A stretch of DNA of 52,539 nt from Rhodospirillaceae bacterium UBA6219 (GCA_002435715.1 DISD01000007.1:3581-56119), one strand, 5' to 3'; positions 8,268 through 16,630 are shown, numbered from the stretch's first letter. Numbers and translations: made by a program. Notes: generated from the sequence alone by a model not told the origin.

Positions 8268-9421
8268 ACGACGAATTGATCCTGACCAACGCCCGCATCG
8301 TCACCGAGACGGAGGTCTTCACCGGCACCCTGCACGCCATCAACGGTCGTATCGTGTCGTTGGCCAAGGGGGCCACGCGGGCGGCCGGCGCCATCGATTG
8401 CGGCGGCGACACCCTGGTTCCGGGGCTGGTGGAACTGCACACCGACAATCTGGAAAAGCATTTCACCCCGCGTCCGGGGGTGCGTTGGCATTCGCGTTCC
8501 GCCTGTCTGTCCCACGACGCCCAGATGGCCGCCGCCGGCATCACCACGGTTTATGACGCGGTGTCGCTGGGCGACATGATCGAAGGCTCGGCGCGACAGG
8601 CCAATCTGGAAGCCATGATCCATACCTTGGGCGACATGGCCGCCGAGGGCTGGTTCCGCGCTGAACACCGCCTGCATCTGCGCTGCGAGGTGTCCAGCCA
8701 GAACATCCTGGATTCCTTCAACAGCTTCGTCAGCCACGACCAGGTCGGCCCCATGGTCGGCATCGTGTCGCTGATGGACCACACGCCGGGCCAGCGACAA
8801 TTCGTCCGCGAAGACAAGTACCGCGAATATTACATGGGCAAATACGGCTTCAATTCCGAACAGATGGAAGCCTTCACCGCCAAGCAGCAGGCGGCCAGTG
8901 CCCTTTACGCCGATCCCCACCGCCGGGCCATCGCCGGGTCGTGCCAGGGCCGCAACGTCATCTTGGCCACCCACGACGACGCCACCATCGCCCATGTGGA
9001 GGAAGCCGCCGGTCTGGGCATCCATTTCTCGGAATTCCCCACCACGGTGGAAGCGGCCAAGGAAAGCCACAAGCGCGGCATGCAGGTGCTGATGGGGGCG
9101 CCCAATCTGGTGCGCGGCGGCTCGCATTCCGGCAACGTCTCGGCTTTGGATCTGGCCCGCGAAGGCTGTCTGGACGTATTGTCGTCGGATTACGTGCCGG
9201 CCAGCCTGATCCATTCCGCCTTTCTGCTGCATCATGGCGCCTTGCATTGGGACCTGCCGGCGGCCATGGCGCTGGTGACCAAGAATCCGGCCCAGGTGGC
9301 GGGGCTGACCGATCGTGGCAGCATCGACGTTGGCAAGCGGGCCGATCTGGTGCGCGTCGTCGATACCGGCGACATGCCGGTGGTGCGGTCGGTGTGGCGT
9401 CAGGGCACGCGGATTTCGTAA
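8264..9421 (+). CDS. phnM: Ribose-1-phosphonate triphosphate diphosphatase PhnM
   Basis: A 385-residue amidohydrolase-superfamily protein that removes diphosphate from ribose-1-phosphonate triphosphate before the PhnJ step. The metal-binding motif ELHTDNLEKH lies near residue 55, GNVSALDLAREGCLDVLSSD near residue 292 and the late NPAQVAGLTDRG motif near residue 343, all typical. It overlaps phnL by four bases and ends the phnGHIJKLM run. phnN and phnP do not follow it; the next plus-strand gene is an AraC regulator. Confidence 0.95.
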   Translation: MNDELILTNARIVTETEVFTGTLHAINGRIVSLAKGATRAAGAIDCGGDTLVPGLVELHTDNLEKHFTPRPGVRWHSRSACLSHDAQMAAAGITTVYDAVSLGDMIEGSARQANLEAMIHTLGDMAAEGWFRAEHRLHLRCEVSSQNILDSFNSFVSHDQVGPMVGIVSLMDHTPGQRQFVREDKYREYYMGKYGFNSEQMEAFTAKQQAASALYADPHRRAIAGSCQGRNVILATHDDATIAHVEEAAGLGIHFSEFPTTVEAAKESHKRGMQVLMGAPNLVRGGSHSGNVSALDLAREGCLDVLSSDYVPASLIHSAFLLHHGALHWDLPAAMALVTKNPAQVAGLTDRGSIDVGKRADLVRVVDTGDMPVVRSVWRQGTRIS

Positions 9422-9425
9422 TAAC

Positions 9426-9458
9426 GCCGCCACGACTGAAGTATCTGGTCGTGGCGGC
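9426..9458 (+). terminator. Hairpin directly after phnM
   Basis: GCCGCCACGAC (9426-9436) and GTCGTGGCGGC (9448-9458) form a perfect 11-bp stem with an 11-base loop, starting 4 bases after the phnM stop. No T-run follows, so it may protect the transcript's 3' end or act as a weak terminator. Confidence 0.6.
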
Positions 9459-9472
9459 TATTCATCCCCTGT

Positions 9473-9518
9473 TTAAGGTCTGTGGGAACGTCTTATACAA
9501 ATTAAGGTCAAGACCTTA
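9473..9518 (+). promoter_or_regulatory. TTAAGGTC repeats upstream of the AraC-family gene
   Basis: TTAAGGTC occurs at 9473-9480 and again at 9502-9509. The second copy is half of a dyad TAAGGTC-AA-GACCTTA (9503-9518). The position, about 150-190 bases upstream of the regulator start, suits an operator, perhaps for self-control. Its core resembles AGACC in the PhnF-like sites but lacks TCTAGA, so I do not assign it to PhnF. Confidence 0.4.
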
Positions 9519-9663
9519 GGGAATCGGCACGTTTAAAGAATTTATCTAAAATTGCCGTTAACTGTTCGTTATGGCGCTTGGCCCATGATGCCTGAAAACC
9601 TGCCGCAAAGCGGTAGGAATGCTGAACCAAAACCCCGGAAGAAATCCGGAAGGAAGGCAGGGT

Positions 9664-10737
9664 ATGGCCCCTTTGGTCCCCAAGGCGTCATTGTTGCCGG
9701 GCATGGTGCCCGACGAGCAACATCTTCATTTATGGCAGCAAAGCATCGCGCCGATGCTGGATTCGAAACCGGTCGATCCTTTGGCGGCGCAGGCGCATCT
9801 GCCGGTCATGCACCAGTATCACCTGGGGCGTTACCTGTTCATCGATTGCGAGTTCACCGGCCAGCATTTCCGCCGCGATACGGCGATGATGGCGCGCCAT
9901 GACGACGCCGACCACCTGACGCTGCAATTGTTCGTCAAGGGCGGCAACAAGGTGCAGAACGGGACGTCGTGTTTCCAGCAAAAGCCCGGAAACGTCTATG
10001 GCGTCAATCTGGGCTACGAAGTCCAGGCGCAATCCGAGGATTCGGAAGTCCTGGTCCTGGTCCTGCCCCGTCAATTGCTGTTGGACGAGGTGCCGATCCT
10101 GGCCGATCTGCGCGGCGCGGCCTTTGCGCCTGAATCGGTGTGCGGCGAATTGTTTCGCGACCACATGCTGTCCTTACGTCGTTTGCTGCCCCAGGCCGGA
10201 ATGAACAATATTCCGGCATTGACCGATTCCTTGTTGGGTCTGCTCGATGCCTTGATGGCCAAGGGGGATTCCAACGCCTCGGTGGCGCAAGGTGCCATGT
10301 TCAGCTCGGTTTGCCATTTCATCGACCAGCACTTGGACGACGCCGACCTTGGGGTGGAAGCCATCTGCGCCCGTTTCCGCTGTTCTCGGGCGACGCTTTA
10401 TCGTTTGTTCAAACCGCAAGGGGGCGTGCGCGAACACATCCAGCGCCGCCGCCTGATGGCCTGTTTCAAGGCGATCACTTCGGCCAAGCACCTGCATCGG
10501 CGGATCTTCGATATCGCCTTGGATTATGGCTTCATCTCGCCCAGCCATTTCAGCAATCTGTTCCGCCACCATTTCGGCATGACCCCCAGCGAGGCCCGCG
10601 ACGTCGGTCGTGACCGCCGCGGGCCAATGCCGGACTTGTCCATGCCCAGCGGCTGTTCTGCCGCCGAGGATGCCGAACGCATGTGGCATTGGTCGAAATC
10701 CCTGACCACCAGCGCGGCGCTTCGCACGTCCGAATGA
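9664..10737 (+). CDS. AraC/XylS-family transcriptional regulator
   Basis: A 357-residue regulator when started at the ATG at 9664, which has AGGAAGG at ideal spacing; an in-frame ATG at 9619 is possible. Residues ~45-170 form a cupin-like ligand-binding domain of the AraC_binding_2 type. Residues ~215-320 form the paired helix-turn-helix, seen as CRFRCSRATLYRLFKPQGGVR and then IFDIALDYGFISPSHFSNLFRHHFGMTPSEAR. It follows the phn operon but has its own upstream repeats and a strong terminator, so it may be independent. The inducer and targets are unknown. A poorly conserved C-terminal tail of ~40 residues follows the DNA-binding domain. Confidence 0.88.
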   Translation: MAPLVPKASLLPGMVPDEQHLHLWQQSIAPMLDSKPVDPLAAQAHLPVMHQYHLGRYLFIDCEFTGQHFRRDTAMMARHDDADHLTLQLFVKGGNKVQNGTSCFQQKPGNVYGVNLGYEVQAQSEDSEVLVLVLPRQLLLDEVPILADLRGAAFAPESVCGELFRDHMLSLRRLLPQAGMNNIPALTDSLLGLLDALMAKGDSNASVAQGAMFSSVCHFIDQHLDDADLGVEAICARFRCSRATLYRLFKPQGGVREHIQRRRLMACFKAITSAKHLHRRIFDIALDYGFISPSHFSNLFRHHFGMTPSEARDVGRDRRGPMPDLSMPSGCSAAEDAERMWHWSKSLTTSAALRTSE

Positions 10738-10742
10738 ACAGA

Positions 10743-10775
10743 AAAAGGCCCGGTCCCATCAGGACCGGGCCTTTT
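10743..10775. terminator. Strong bidirectional intrinsic terminator
   Basis: AAAAGGCCCGGTCC (10743-10756) pairs perfectly with GGACCGGGCCTTTT (10762-10775) around a 5-base loop. It begins 6 bases after the AraC gene stop, and the A/T ends allow termination in both directions. Confidence 0.92.
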
Positions 10776-10811
10776 CCTCCCCGCCGGGCGCAAGCGGCCC
10801 GGAATGGAAAG

Positions 10812-10877
10812 GGGACCCCTGCCCAAGGGGGCTGGGCAAGGGTCCCACATGCCGGCGAAGGTGCCGCCCCGCCGGCA
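10812..10877. terminator. Two further hairpins between convergent genes
   Basis: GGGACCC (10812-10818) pairs with GGGTCCC (10840-10846), enclosing TGCCCA/TGGGCA (10820-10825/10833-10838). TGCCGGCG (10850-10857) pairs with CGCCGGCA (10870-10877). With the terminator at 10743 they form three hairpins in a row between the converging AraC gene and the minus-strand gene ending at 10885. Confidence 0.55.
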
Positions 10878-10884
10878 GGTAAAC

Positions 10885-11310
10885 CTAAAACACCCGCAAC
10901 AAACTGGCCGCTCGGGACGGCGAGGTCAGGGGCAGAGGATTGATTTCCAGGGCGATGGCGGCTTTGCGGGTCACCAGCGCCACCCCTTGTTCATTCAGCC
11001 CGTGGCGAAGCGCTTCCATTTGGCGCAGGACCGCTTCACGTCCGGCGATGGTGGGGGCCGAACTCAGCGCCAAAGATGCCAGCTGACGTTGCAAGCGCTG
11101 GTCTTCGTCCTGGGTCCAGCTGTCAGGATCTTGCTTGGCCTGCCACAAGATGTCCGCCTCATCGGTGTCGACGGCGATGTGGTCCTGGGTGGTCCTGGAC
11201 GCCTCGTCACCCGCCGGTACATCGGTCTGGTCGTTGCCGACAGCGCCGGAATTGCCGGAATGTGGCAAGGGTGGCAAGGCTGTCGCCCGGATGGATGGGC
11301 TGGTGGTCAT
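10885..11310 (-). CDS. Hypothetical protein, 141 aa
   Basis: I do not recognise this protein. The start ATG at 11310 has a clear GGGGAGAG ribosome site. The first ~50 residues are low in complexity and acidic, probably disordered (GNDQTDVPAGDEASRTTQDH). Residues ~60-125 are helical with a QDEDQRLQRQLASLALSS stretch and then REAVLRQMEALRHGLNEQGVA. No signal peptide, membrane segment or cysteine is seen. It lies directly downstream of the flagellin-like gene on the same strand, with a 126-base gap, so a flagellar link is possible but not shown. Confidence 0.6.
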   Translation of the reverse strand: MTTSPSIRATALPPLPHSGNSGAVGNDQTDVPAGDEASRTTQDHIAVDTDEADILWQAKQDPDSWTQDEDQRLQRQLASLALSSAPTIAGREAVLRQMEALRHGLNEQGVALVTRKAAIALEINPLPLTSPSRAASLLRVF

Positions 11311-11436
11311 CTTCTGCTCTCCCCATTGGGATTCTTCCCAACGTCCCGATTGTATCCTTGTGCGTAACGGGGCGGTTGTCCCCCTGTCTCGGCAATCTGT
11401 CTTATTTGTCTAAAATTTTATCCATCAGGGCCGCGA

Positions 11437-12177
11437 TTAGACGTCGTTAGCCGGCGTCTCGCCAAAGCCATAGCGTTGATAAAGGCGGAAAATATAAGCG
11501 CCGAAACTGGTGGCGGTGGTGTGCAGGCCGTCCAGGGCAGCGCGGGTTTCGCCGACCGAAGTCTGGATGGCGCGCATATGGCCGAAGGGTTCGGCCCAGC
11601 CGTTGTTCAGGCCGTGGATGTAAAGGCGCATGTCGGGGGCCGTCGTCTCGTTGACGGTGATCGGGGTGCCGACACAATCGCGCCCGACAAGCTGCTCCCC
11701 GCTTAGCAGGGCATAGATGCTTTCATAGGCCGGTCCACGCAAGATGGTGTCGTCCACCAGATGGTCCAGGTCCATTTCCCCACGACTGTTGGCGACCAGC
11801 CAATGACCTTCGCTGATCTGTAGACGGCTGAACGGCTGCAAGCCGGACAGGCGCAGCCAGCAATCGTTGCCGTCGGCTTCGCAGACGGCGATCATCGCTT
11901 CGGGCGAAATCTGATATTCGGCGGGAAAGATCTGACAATCCCCCCCGGCCTTGCCGATGCCCAGCGTGCCGGCGGCGACGAAATCCAGGTCGCGGCGCAG
12001 TTGATCGAAGCGTTTGGCCAATTGGCGGCGTTCAGCCATCTTATCGGCGGCTTGGGCGATCAAAGCCAGGTTATGCATATTGCAAAGGACGTTCTCGATG
12101 ACGTCCATACCGTTCAAGGCTGCCTGGATCACCCCCATTTCGGGACTGTCCGACGGCATGAAGAAGTTCGTGGCCAT
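11437..12177 (-). CDS. Flagellin-like protein lacking D0 helices
   Basis: A 246-residue protein; the ATG at 12177 is chosen because GGGGAGGG lies just upstream, inside the extension to 12195. Residues ~15-75 align with the flagellin encoded next door, including a shared FDQLR and LD at the same places and an NLALIAQAAD stretch matching GIALAAKSAE. Residues ~198-236 align ungapped with that flagellin's C-terminal D1 helix (shared TT, GA and R-GF). The N- and C-terminal D0 helices that drive filament polymerisation are absent, and the middle ~120 residues are unrelated, with five cysteines in the whole protein. It lies 147 bases downstream of the flagellin gene. The function is unknown; it could bind flagellin or cap or regulate the filament. 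The homology call comes from reading by eye. Confidence 0.72.
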   Translation of the reverse strand: MATNFFMPSDSPEMGVIQAALNGMDVIENVLCNMHNLALIAQAADKMAERRQLAKRFDQLRRDLDFVAAGTLGIGKAGGDCQIFPAEYQISPEAMIAVCEADGNDCWLRLSGLQPFSRLQISEGHWLVANSRGEMDLDHLVDDTILRGPAYESIYALLSGEQLVGRDCVGTPITVNETTAPDMRLYIHGLNNGWAEPFGHMRAIQTSVGETRAALDGLHTTATSFGAYIFRLYQRYGFGETPANDV

Positions 12178-12324
12178 TCTGCCCTCCCCACCCATGTGAC
12201 GCTTTCTGCGTTTTGCTACTTTAGGCGGGAAGGGCGAGGTGTGATTGTGTGATTGTCTCTGTTGTCTGTCGTCCTTGTCTCAAACGCACATTTTGTGGCT
12301 ATCGGCCCCCATGGCGCGGCCTGT

Positions 12325-13578
12325 TTAGAACAGCGACAAAATCGATTGCGCGGCTTGGCCGCTAAAGGACAGGGCGGACATCCCCAACTGAGATCGCGTC
12401 TGCAAGGTCACCATATTGGCGCCTTCTTCATTCAAATTGGCGTCCACCAGCTTGCCGGCACCTTCCTTCAGCAGGTTGCTGAGAGACGAGGTGAAGCCCT
12501 GGCGAACCTGCAACAACGCAAGATTGGCGCCCATGTTGGACGAGGTGGTGCGAATGGTGCTGATCGCCGTATCGCATTGGGCAAGGGTGGCGTCGATCTG
12601 GGTCAGGTAATCACTGCCGGTCCATGACCCTGACCCCGAGGAGCCAGAGGGATTGAGGTTCAGAGTAAGGTTTTCCCAGCCCATAACCGAATAGCCAGCG
12701 TAGGCATCCGTTATACCATCTGCAGTGGCACTCATATTGATGGCGGCCAAGCCGCCCAGAAAGTAACCAAGTAAGTCGAAGCTGTAATATGACGCCGCTG
12801 CCGCGGATAGTTCGCTGCCGTATACAGTGCTATCCGCACCGATATTGATGGAATCAAACCCATTGTCGTTGGCTGTCCAGTAATCGGTCCCGGATGTGGG
12901 GCCGAAGCCCGTGATGGATACAACCTGGGCAATGGCGTTCGCCCTGTCGGTGGCGTTCCCCATGGACAGTATTCTCCAGTCATCGAACATGGTTCTGACC
13001 GAAAGGTCGTTGTTATAGCCGTCAAAGGTCACCGCTGTTCCGGCGGGGGCGGAAACGCCCGTAATCCCCAAGGCCGCACTGGTGATCGTCTTGCCGCTGA
13101 CCGTCAGTTTGTGGGCTTCTTGCGCGCTGCTTTCGTTCAGGCGCACGGTCAGGTCGCTGGGCGGGTTGGCCAGCAGGTTGACCCCCTGATAGCTGGCGTC
13201 GGCGGTCACATGATCCAATTGGTCGCGCAATTGGTCGAACTGGGTGGCCAAGGTGCCCCGTTCGGTGGATTCAGCCGATTTGGCCGCCAAGGCGATGCCT
13301 TTCATCTGCACCACCAGCTTTTCAGCACTTTCCAGTGCCGTCATGGTCGCCTTGATGGTGCTGATGCCGTTGCCGATGCCGTCCTTGGCCTCCAGTAGGT
13401 CGGTGGCTCGGCTGCCCAGCGAACGCGCGGTGAAATAAGCCACCGCGTCGTCAACCGCCGAACTGACCTTCAGGCCGGTGGAAAGACGTTGCTGTGTGGT
13501 CTCCACCAGCTTCGCTGTCTTTTGCAATGACAGAAGTGATGATCGCGTGTCCGCGCTGATTGCTGTGTCGATCGCCAT
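12325..13578 (-). CDS. Flagellin (second, divergent copy)
   Basis: A 417-residue flagellin. The N-terminal D0/D1 (residues 1-~140) includes LSTGLKVSSAVDDAVAYFTA and FDQLRDQLDHVTADASYQGVNLL. The C-terminal D1/D0 (residues ~320-417) includes TTSSNMGANLALLQVRQGF and NEEGANMVTLQTRSQLGMSALS. The central third is variable and visibly lower in GC. AAGGGGGG precedes the ATG. It differs strongly from the fliC product at 34101-35345 and has one cysteine near residue 333, unusual for flagellins. It sits inside the phn region, away from the main flagellar cluster, which suggests a minor or structurally distinct filament protein. It is exported without a cleaved signal. Confidence 0.93.
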   Translation of the reverse strand: MAIDTAISADTRSSLLSLQKTAKLVETTQQRLSTGLKVSSAVDDAVAYFTARSLGSRATDLLEAKDGIGNGISTIKATMTALESAEKLVVQMKGIALAAKSAESTERGTLATQFDQLRDQLDHVTADASYQGVNLLANPPSDLTVRLNESSAQEAHKLTVSGKTITSAALGITGVSAPAGTAVTFDGYNNDLSVRTMFDDWRILSMGNATDRANAIAQVVSITGFGPTSGTDYWTANDNGFDSINIGADSTVYGSELSAAAASYYSFDLLGYFLGGLAAINMSATADGITDAYAGYSVMGWENLTLNLNPSGSSGSGSWTGSDYLTQIDATLAQCDTAISTIRTTSSNMGANLALLQVRQGFTSSLSNLLKEGAGKLVDANLNEEGANMVTLQTRSQLGMSALSFSGQAAQSILSLF

Positions 13579-13755
13579 GTGAATATCCCCCCTTCACCGC
13601 GCTGGCGGTGCCCCAATGCTGATTTCCCCGGTAAAAAACCAGTTGTCAGTAAGTGCTCAGAAGGAGGGAGGTGCCCAGCAAAGCGCGCTTTGCGTATGGC
13701 TTTACTGCGATCTTCGAACGAAGTCGTTTTGAAATGTGCTGGGAAAGCTTCAGAA

Positions 13756-13856
13756 ACTCGGAGGCCATTCTGTCCACCTTTTATCCATAAATGCTATATG
13801 GCTAACATGGATATTGGCATAGACGGGCAACTGTGGATTGCCTCCGAGTCTCATTT
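13756..13856. other. Long-range inverted repeat with T-run, possible structured RNA or terminator
   Basis: ACTCGGAGGC (13756-13765) and GCCTCCGAGT (13840-13849) are perfect complements 74 bases apart, with partial pairing beyond. ATCCAT and ATGGAT lie nested inside. A run of T ends at 13860 after the right arm. The interior is AT-richer than its surroundings. It lies between the end of phnE and the start of the flagellin gene, in a 294-base gap without a protein gene; it may be a small RNA, a terminator or part of the flagellin control region. Confidence 0.4.
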
Positions 13857-13872
13857 TTTTAGCGTAATTGTT

Positions 13873-14667
13873 TCAAATGAACAATTTGCGCAGGCGCGAC
13901 GAAGCGATGTCGATGATCGACACGGTGGCGATGATGATCAGCATCACCGCGCAGGTCTCGGCGAAATAGAAGCCGCGGATGATTTCCCACAACACCACGC
14001 CGATACCGCCGGCGCCCACCATGCCGACCACGGTGGCCGAGCGGACGTTGGATTCAAAGCGGTACAGGGAATAGCTGATCCACAGCGGCATCACCTGGGG
14101 GATGATGCCATAGACGATTTCTTCCAACAGATTGGCGCCGGTGGCGCGGATGCCTTCCACCGGGCGGGGGTCGATGGCTTCGACGGCTTCGGAAAACAGC
14201 TTGGCCAGGATGCCGGTGGTGTGGACGAACAGCGCCAGCACGCCGGCGAACGGGCCCAGGCCGACGGCGACCACGAACAGCATGGCGAACACCATCTCGT
14301 TGATGGCGCGGCACGAATCCATCATGCGGCGCACCGGCTGGTTGATCCAGGCCGGCGCCACGTTCTCGGCGCACAGCAGGCCGAAGGGAACGGCGCAGAC
14401 CACCGCAAGCGCGGTGCCCCAAATGGCGATGTGCAGGGTGATGACCATTTCTTCCAGGTAATAGCGCCAATCGTGGAAATTGGGCGGGAAGAAATCAGCC
14501 AGGAAGGTGCCCATGTTGGCGCCGTCGGTGATCAGCGCCATCGGGCGGATTTCCGCGCCCGACCACGACCAGGCCAAGGTGGCGAAGATCACCCCCCAAG
14601 CCAGCAGCTTGACCAATGACTGGCGGGGCGGCGGCGACAGGCGGGCGGTGTCGATGGCGGTGTTCAT
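13873..14667 (-). CDS. phnE: Phosphonate ABC transporter permease PhnE
   Basis: A 264-residue inner-membrane permease with about six hydrophobic segments (residues ~20-40, 75-98, 122-142, 145-165, 185-235 and 230-250). The binding-protein-dependent transport motif EAVEAIDPRPVEGIRATGA near residue 160, the EAA loop that contacts the ATPase, is intact and typical of PhnE. It imports phosphonates together with PhnC and PhnD. It is the last gene of phnCDE on minus and is separated from phnD by a hairpin. Only one phnE copy is present, whereas some genomes carry two. Confidence 0.93.
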   Translation of the reverse strand: MNTAIDTARLSPPPRQSLVKLLAWGVIFATLAWSWSGAEIRPMALITDGANMGTFLADFFPPNFHDWRYYLEEMVITLHIAIWGTALAVVCAVPFGLLCAENVAPAWINQPVRRMMDSCRAINEMVFAMLFVVAVGLGPFAGVLALFVHTTGILAKLFSEAVEAIDPRPVEGIRATGANLLEEIVYGIIPQVMPLWISYSLYRFESNVRSATVVGMVGAGGIGVVLWEIIRGFYFAETCAVMLIIIATVSIIDIASSRLRKLFI

Positions 14668-14699
14668 GACAATGTTTCCGTGGTTTCAGACAGACGAAA

Positions 14700-14723
14700 G
14701 GCGGCCCCGGTTTCGGGGCCGCC
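14700..14723 (-). terminator. Intercistronic hairpin between phnD and phnE
   Basis: GGCGGCCCCG (14700-14709) pairs with CGGGGCCGCC (14714-14723) around a 4-base loop, in the 72-base gap after phnD. Without a T-run it probably reduces read-through or stabilises phnD mRNA, giving more binding protein than permease. Confidence 0.6.
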
Positions 14724-14739
14724 CACGATCCGGCGCGCC

Positions 14740-15738
14740 TTACTTGGCGGCCATTTTCTTGTTCAGTTCCGCCAGCTTGGCGTCGATTTCGGCCAGCTTG
14801 GCCTTCTTCACCGCTTCGTCCAGCTTGGAATCGCCAGCGATCTTGTTGCGGTCCTTGAACAGGGCCAACTGACGGATGGGCAGCAACTGGTCGTTGCTCG
14901 AAGCCTTGAAGGGGGCCCATTGCAGACCGGCGAGGACTTCGATTTCCTTCTTCACCTGGTCCTGGCTCTTGTTGGGGGCGGCGACGCCATAGGTCATGAA
15001 GAAGGTCTTGATCTTGTCCTTGGAGGTCTTGTCCAGATCCTTGCGCCAGACGATGGGGTCGGCCGGGATCAAGGGCGAGGTCCAGATGATCTTCAGGTCC
15101 TTGAACTTGTCCGGCATGCGGGTTTCGATCAGGCGCATCTGCTCGGAATTGTTGGTGGCGACGTCCACCTGCTTGTTGGCCACCGCCATGGCGTTGGTTT
15201 CATGGTTGGCGTTGACCACGCGCTTGAAGATCTTCTTGGGGTCGTCGACTCCGTTCTGGGCGAAGACGTAATAGCCCGGCACCAGGAAGCCCGAGGTCGA
15301 GTTCGGATCGCCGTTGCCGAAGCTCAGCGAACCGGCGCTCTTCAGCATGTCCTGGACATTGTTGATGGGGCTGTCCTTGTGGACCAACAGATGCGACCAA
15401 TAGCCGGGATTGCCGTCGGAATCGACGGACTGGACGAAGATTTCACCATCGGCACGGTCGACGGCTTCCATGGCCGACTTGTTGCCGAACCAAGCCACCT
15501 GAACCTTGTTGAAGCGCATGCCTTCGATGATGCCGGCGTAATCGGGGGCGAAGAACGCCTTAACCTTGAAACCGGTCTGCTTTTCCATTTCGGCCAGGAA
15601 GGGCACCCATTCGCTCTTCAGGTTCTGGCTGGATTCGGTCGAGATGATGCCGAAATTCAGGGTTTCTTCGGCCATGGCCGGGGCGGCGAACAGGCTGCCC
15701 AAGGTGGCGGCGGCCAGGATGGTCGCAGAGATCTTCAT
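14740..15738 (-). CDS. phnD: Phosphonate ABC transporter substrate-binding protein PhnD
   Basis: A 332-residue periplasmic binding protein. The start is placed at the ATG at 15738 because it gives a clean Sec signal peptide, MKISATILAAATLGSLFAA then PAMA, with cleavage near residue 23; an extension to 15786 would bury it. The mature part begins ETLNFGIISTESSQ, followed by FAPDYAGIIEGMRFNKVQVAWFG, both PhnD hallmarks of ligand contact. TSGFLVPGYYVF near residue 150 also matches. The C-terminus is Lys- and Ala-rich and helical. It captures phosphonates for PhnE/PhnC and lies 37 bases after phnC. Confidence 0.95.
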   Translation of the reverse strand: MKISATILAAATLGSLFAAPAMAEETLNFGIISTESSQNLKSEWVPFLAEMEKQTGFKVKAFFAPDYAGIIEGMRFNKVQVAWFGNKSAMEAVDRADGEIFVQSVDSDGNPGYWSHLLVHKDSPINNVQDMLKSAGSLSFGNGDPNSTSGFLVPGYYVFAQNGVDDPKKIFKRVVNANHETNAMAVANKQVDVATNNSEQMRLIETRMPDKFKDLKIIWTSPLIPADPIVWRKDLDKTSKDKIKTFFMTYGVAAPNKSQDQVKKEIEVLAGLQWAPFKASSNDQLLPIRQLALFKDRNKIAGDSKLDEAVKKAKLAEIDAKLAELNKKMAAK

Positions 15739-15775
15739 GGAATGTGTTCCTTTGGGTGGATTGGGACGGGGGGAA

Positions 15776-16630
15776 CTAGCCGGCAACGGCCAAGGCCGTG
15801 TCGGTGATGAAGCTGGCCGATCCCTGGATGGGGGCGGACAGTTCGTCGGCTTCGGCGCCGTAAAGGTCGCGCAGCGCCGAAGGCGTCAGGTCCGAGCTGG
15901 CGCCGTCGAAAACGATCTGCCCTTTCTTCAGCGCGATGGTGCGCGGGCAATAGCGGATGGCGAAATCCACCTGATGCAGGCAAACCACCACGGTGGTCTT
16001 GTCCTCGGCGTTGATGGTGGCCAGGGTTTCCATCACCCGGCGCGACGATTCGGGGTCCAGGCTGGCGATGGGTTCGTCGGCCAAGATGATCTCGGCGCGC
16101 TGCACCAGGGTGCGGGCGATGGCGGCGCGCTGCTGCTGGCCGCCCGACAGGGTGCTGGCCCGCTGCCACGCGGTTTCGGAAATGCCGACACGGGTCAGCG
16201 CGTCGAAGGCGCGTTCGCGGTCTTCCAGCGGGAACAGGCCGGTCAACGACCGCCAGGACGGCAGGCGACCCAAGGAGCCGGTCAACACGTTGGTCATCAC
16301 CGGCAGGCGGCCGACCAGGTTGAATTGCTGGAAGACGAAGCCGATACGGGCGCGGGTGGCGCGGATGTCCGAGGCCAGGCGGCCACGGGCCTGGACCGGG
16401 CGGCCCATGACCTCGATGCTGCCGCCCTGGGCCGAAGAATCACCAACCGCCAGGCCGGCGACGTGCCGTAACAACGTCGACTTGCCCGATCCCGAGGCGC
16501 CGATCAGCGCCACCATCTCGCCGGGATTGATATCCAGGCTGACGCCGTCCAGCGCCTTGCAGCAATTGAAGGTCTTGTGAAGCCGGGTCACCTTGATCGC
16601 CGGAACCATCACCTTGGCGGCTTTGGTCAT
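15776..16630 (-). CDS. phnC: Phosphonate ABC transporter ATP-binding protein PhnC
   Basis: A 284-residue ATPase starting at ATG 16630; a long in-frame extension upstream lacks family similarity and is ignored. Walker A GASGSGKST lies near residue 43, the Q-loop FVFQQFNLVGRLPVMTNVL near residue 98 is typical of PhnC, the signature LSGGQQQR follows near residue 160 and Walker B IILADEPIASLDP near residue 180. It powers phosphonate import with PhnD and PhnE. A weaker PhnF-like site lies 127 bases upstream. Confidence 0.95.
   Translation of the reverse strand: MTKAAKVMVPAIKVTRLHKTFNCCKALDGVSLDINPGEMVALIGASGSGKSTLLRHVAGLAVGDSSAQGGSIEVMGRPVQARGRLASDIRATRARIGFVFQQFNLVGRLPVMTNVLTGSLGRLPSWRSLTGLFPLEDRERAFDALTRVGISETAWQRASTLSGGQQQRAAIARTLVQRAEIILADEPIASLDPESSRRVMETLATINAEDKTTVVVCLHQVDFAIRYCPRTIALKKGQIVFDGASSDLTPSALRDLYGAEADELSAPIQGSASFITDTALAVAG

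Noticed and set aside
9503..9518. TAAGGTC-AA-GACCTTA as another PhnF operator
   Set aside because: It lacks the TCTAGA core shared by the other sites, so it is listed only as a generic dyad.
13579..13755. Sigma-54 promoter for the flagellin gene
   Set aside because: I looked on minus for GG-N10-GC in a TGGCAC/TTGC context and found no acceptable match; the promoter type remains unknown.
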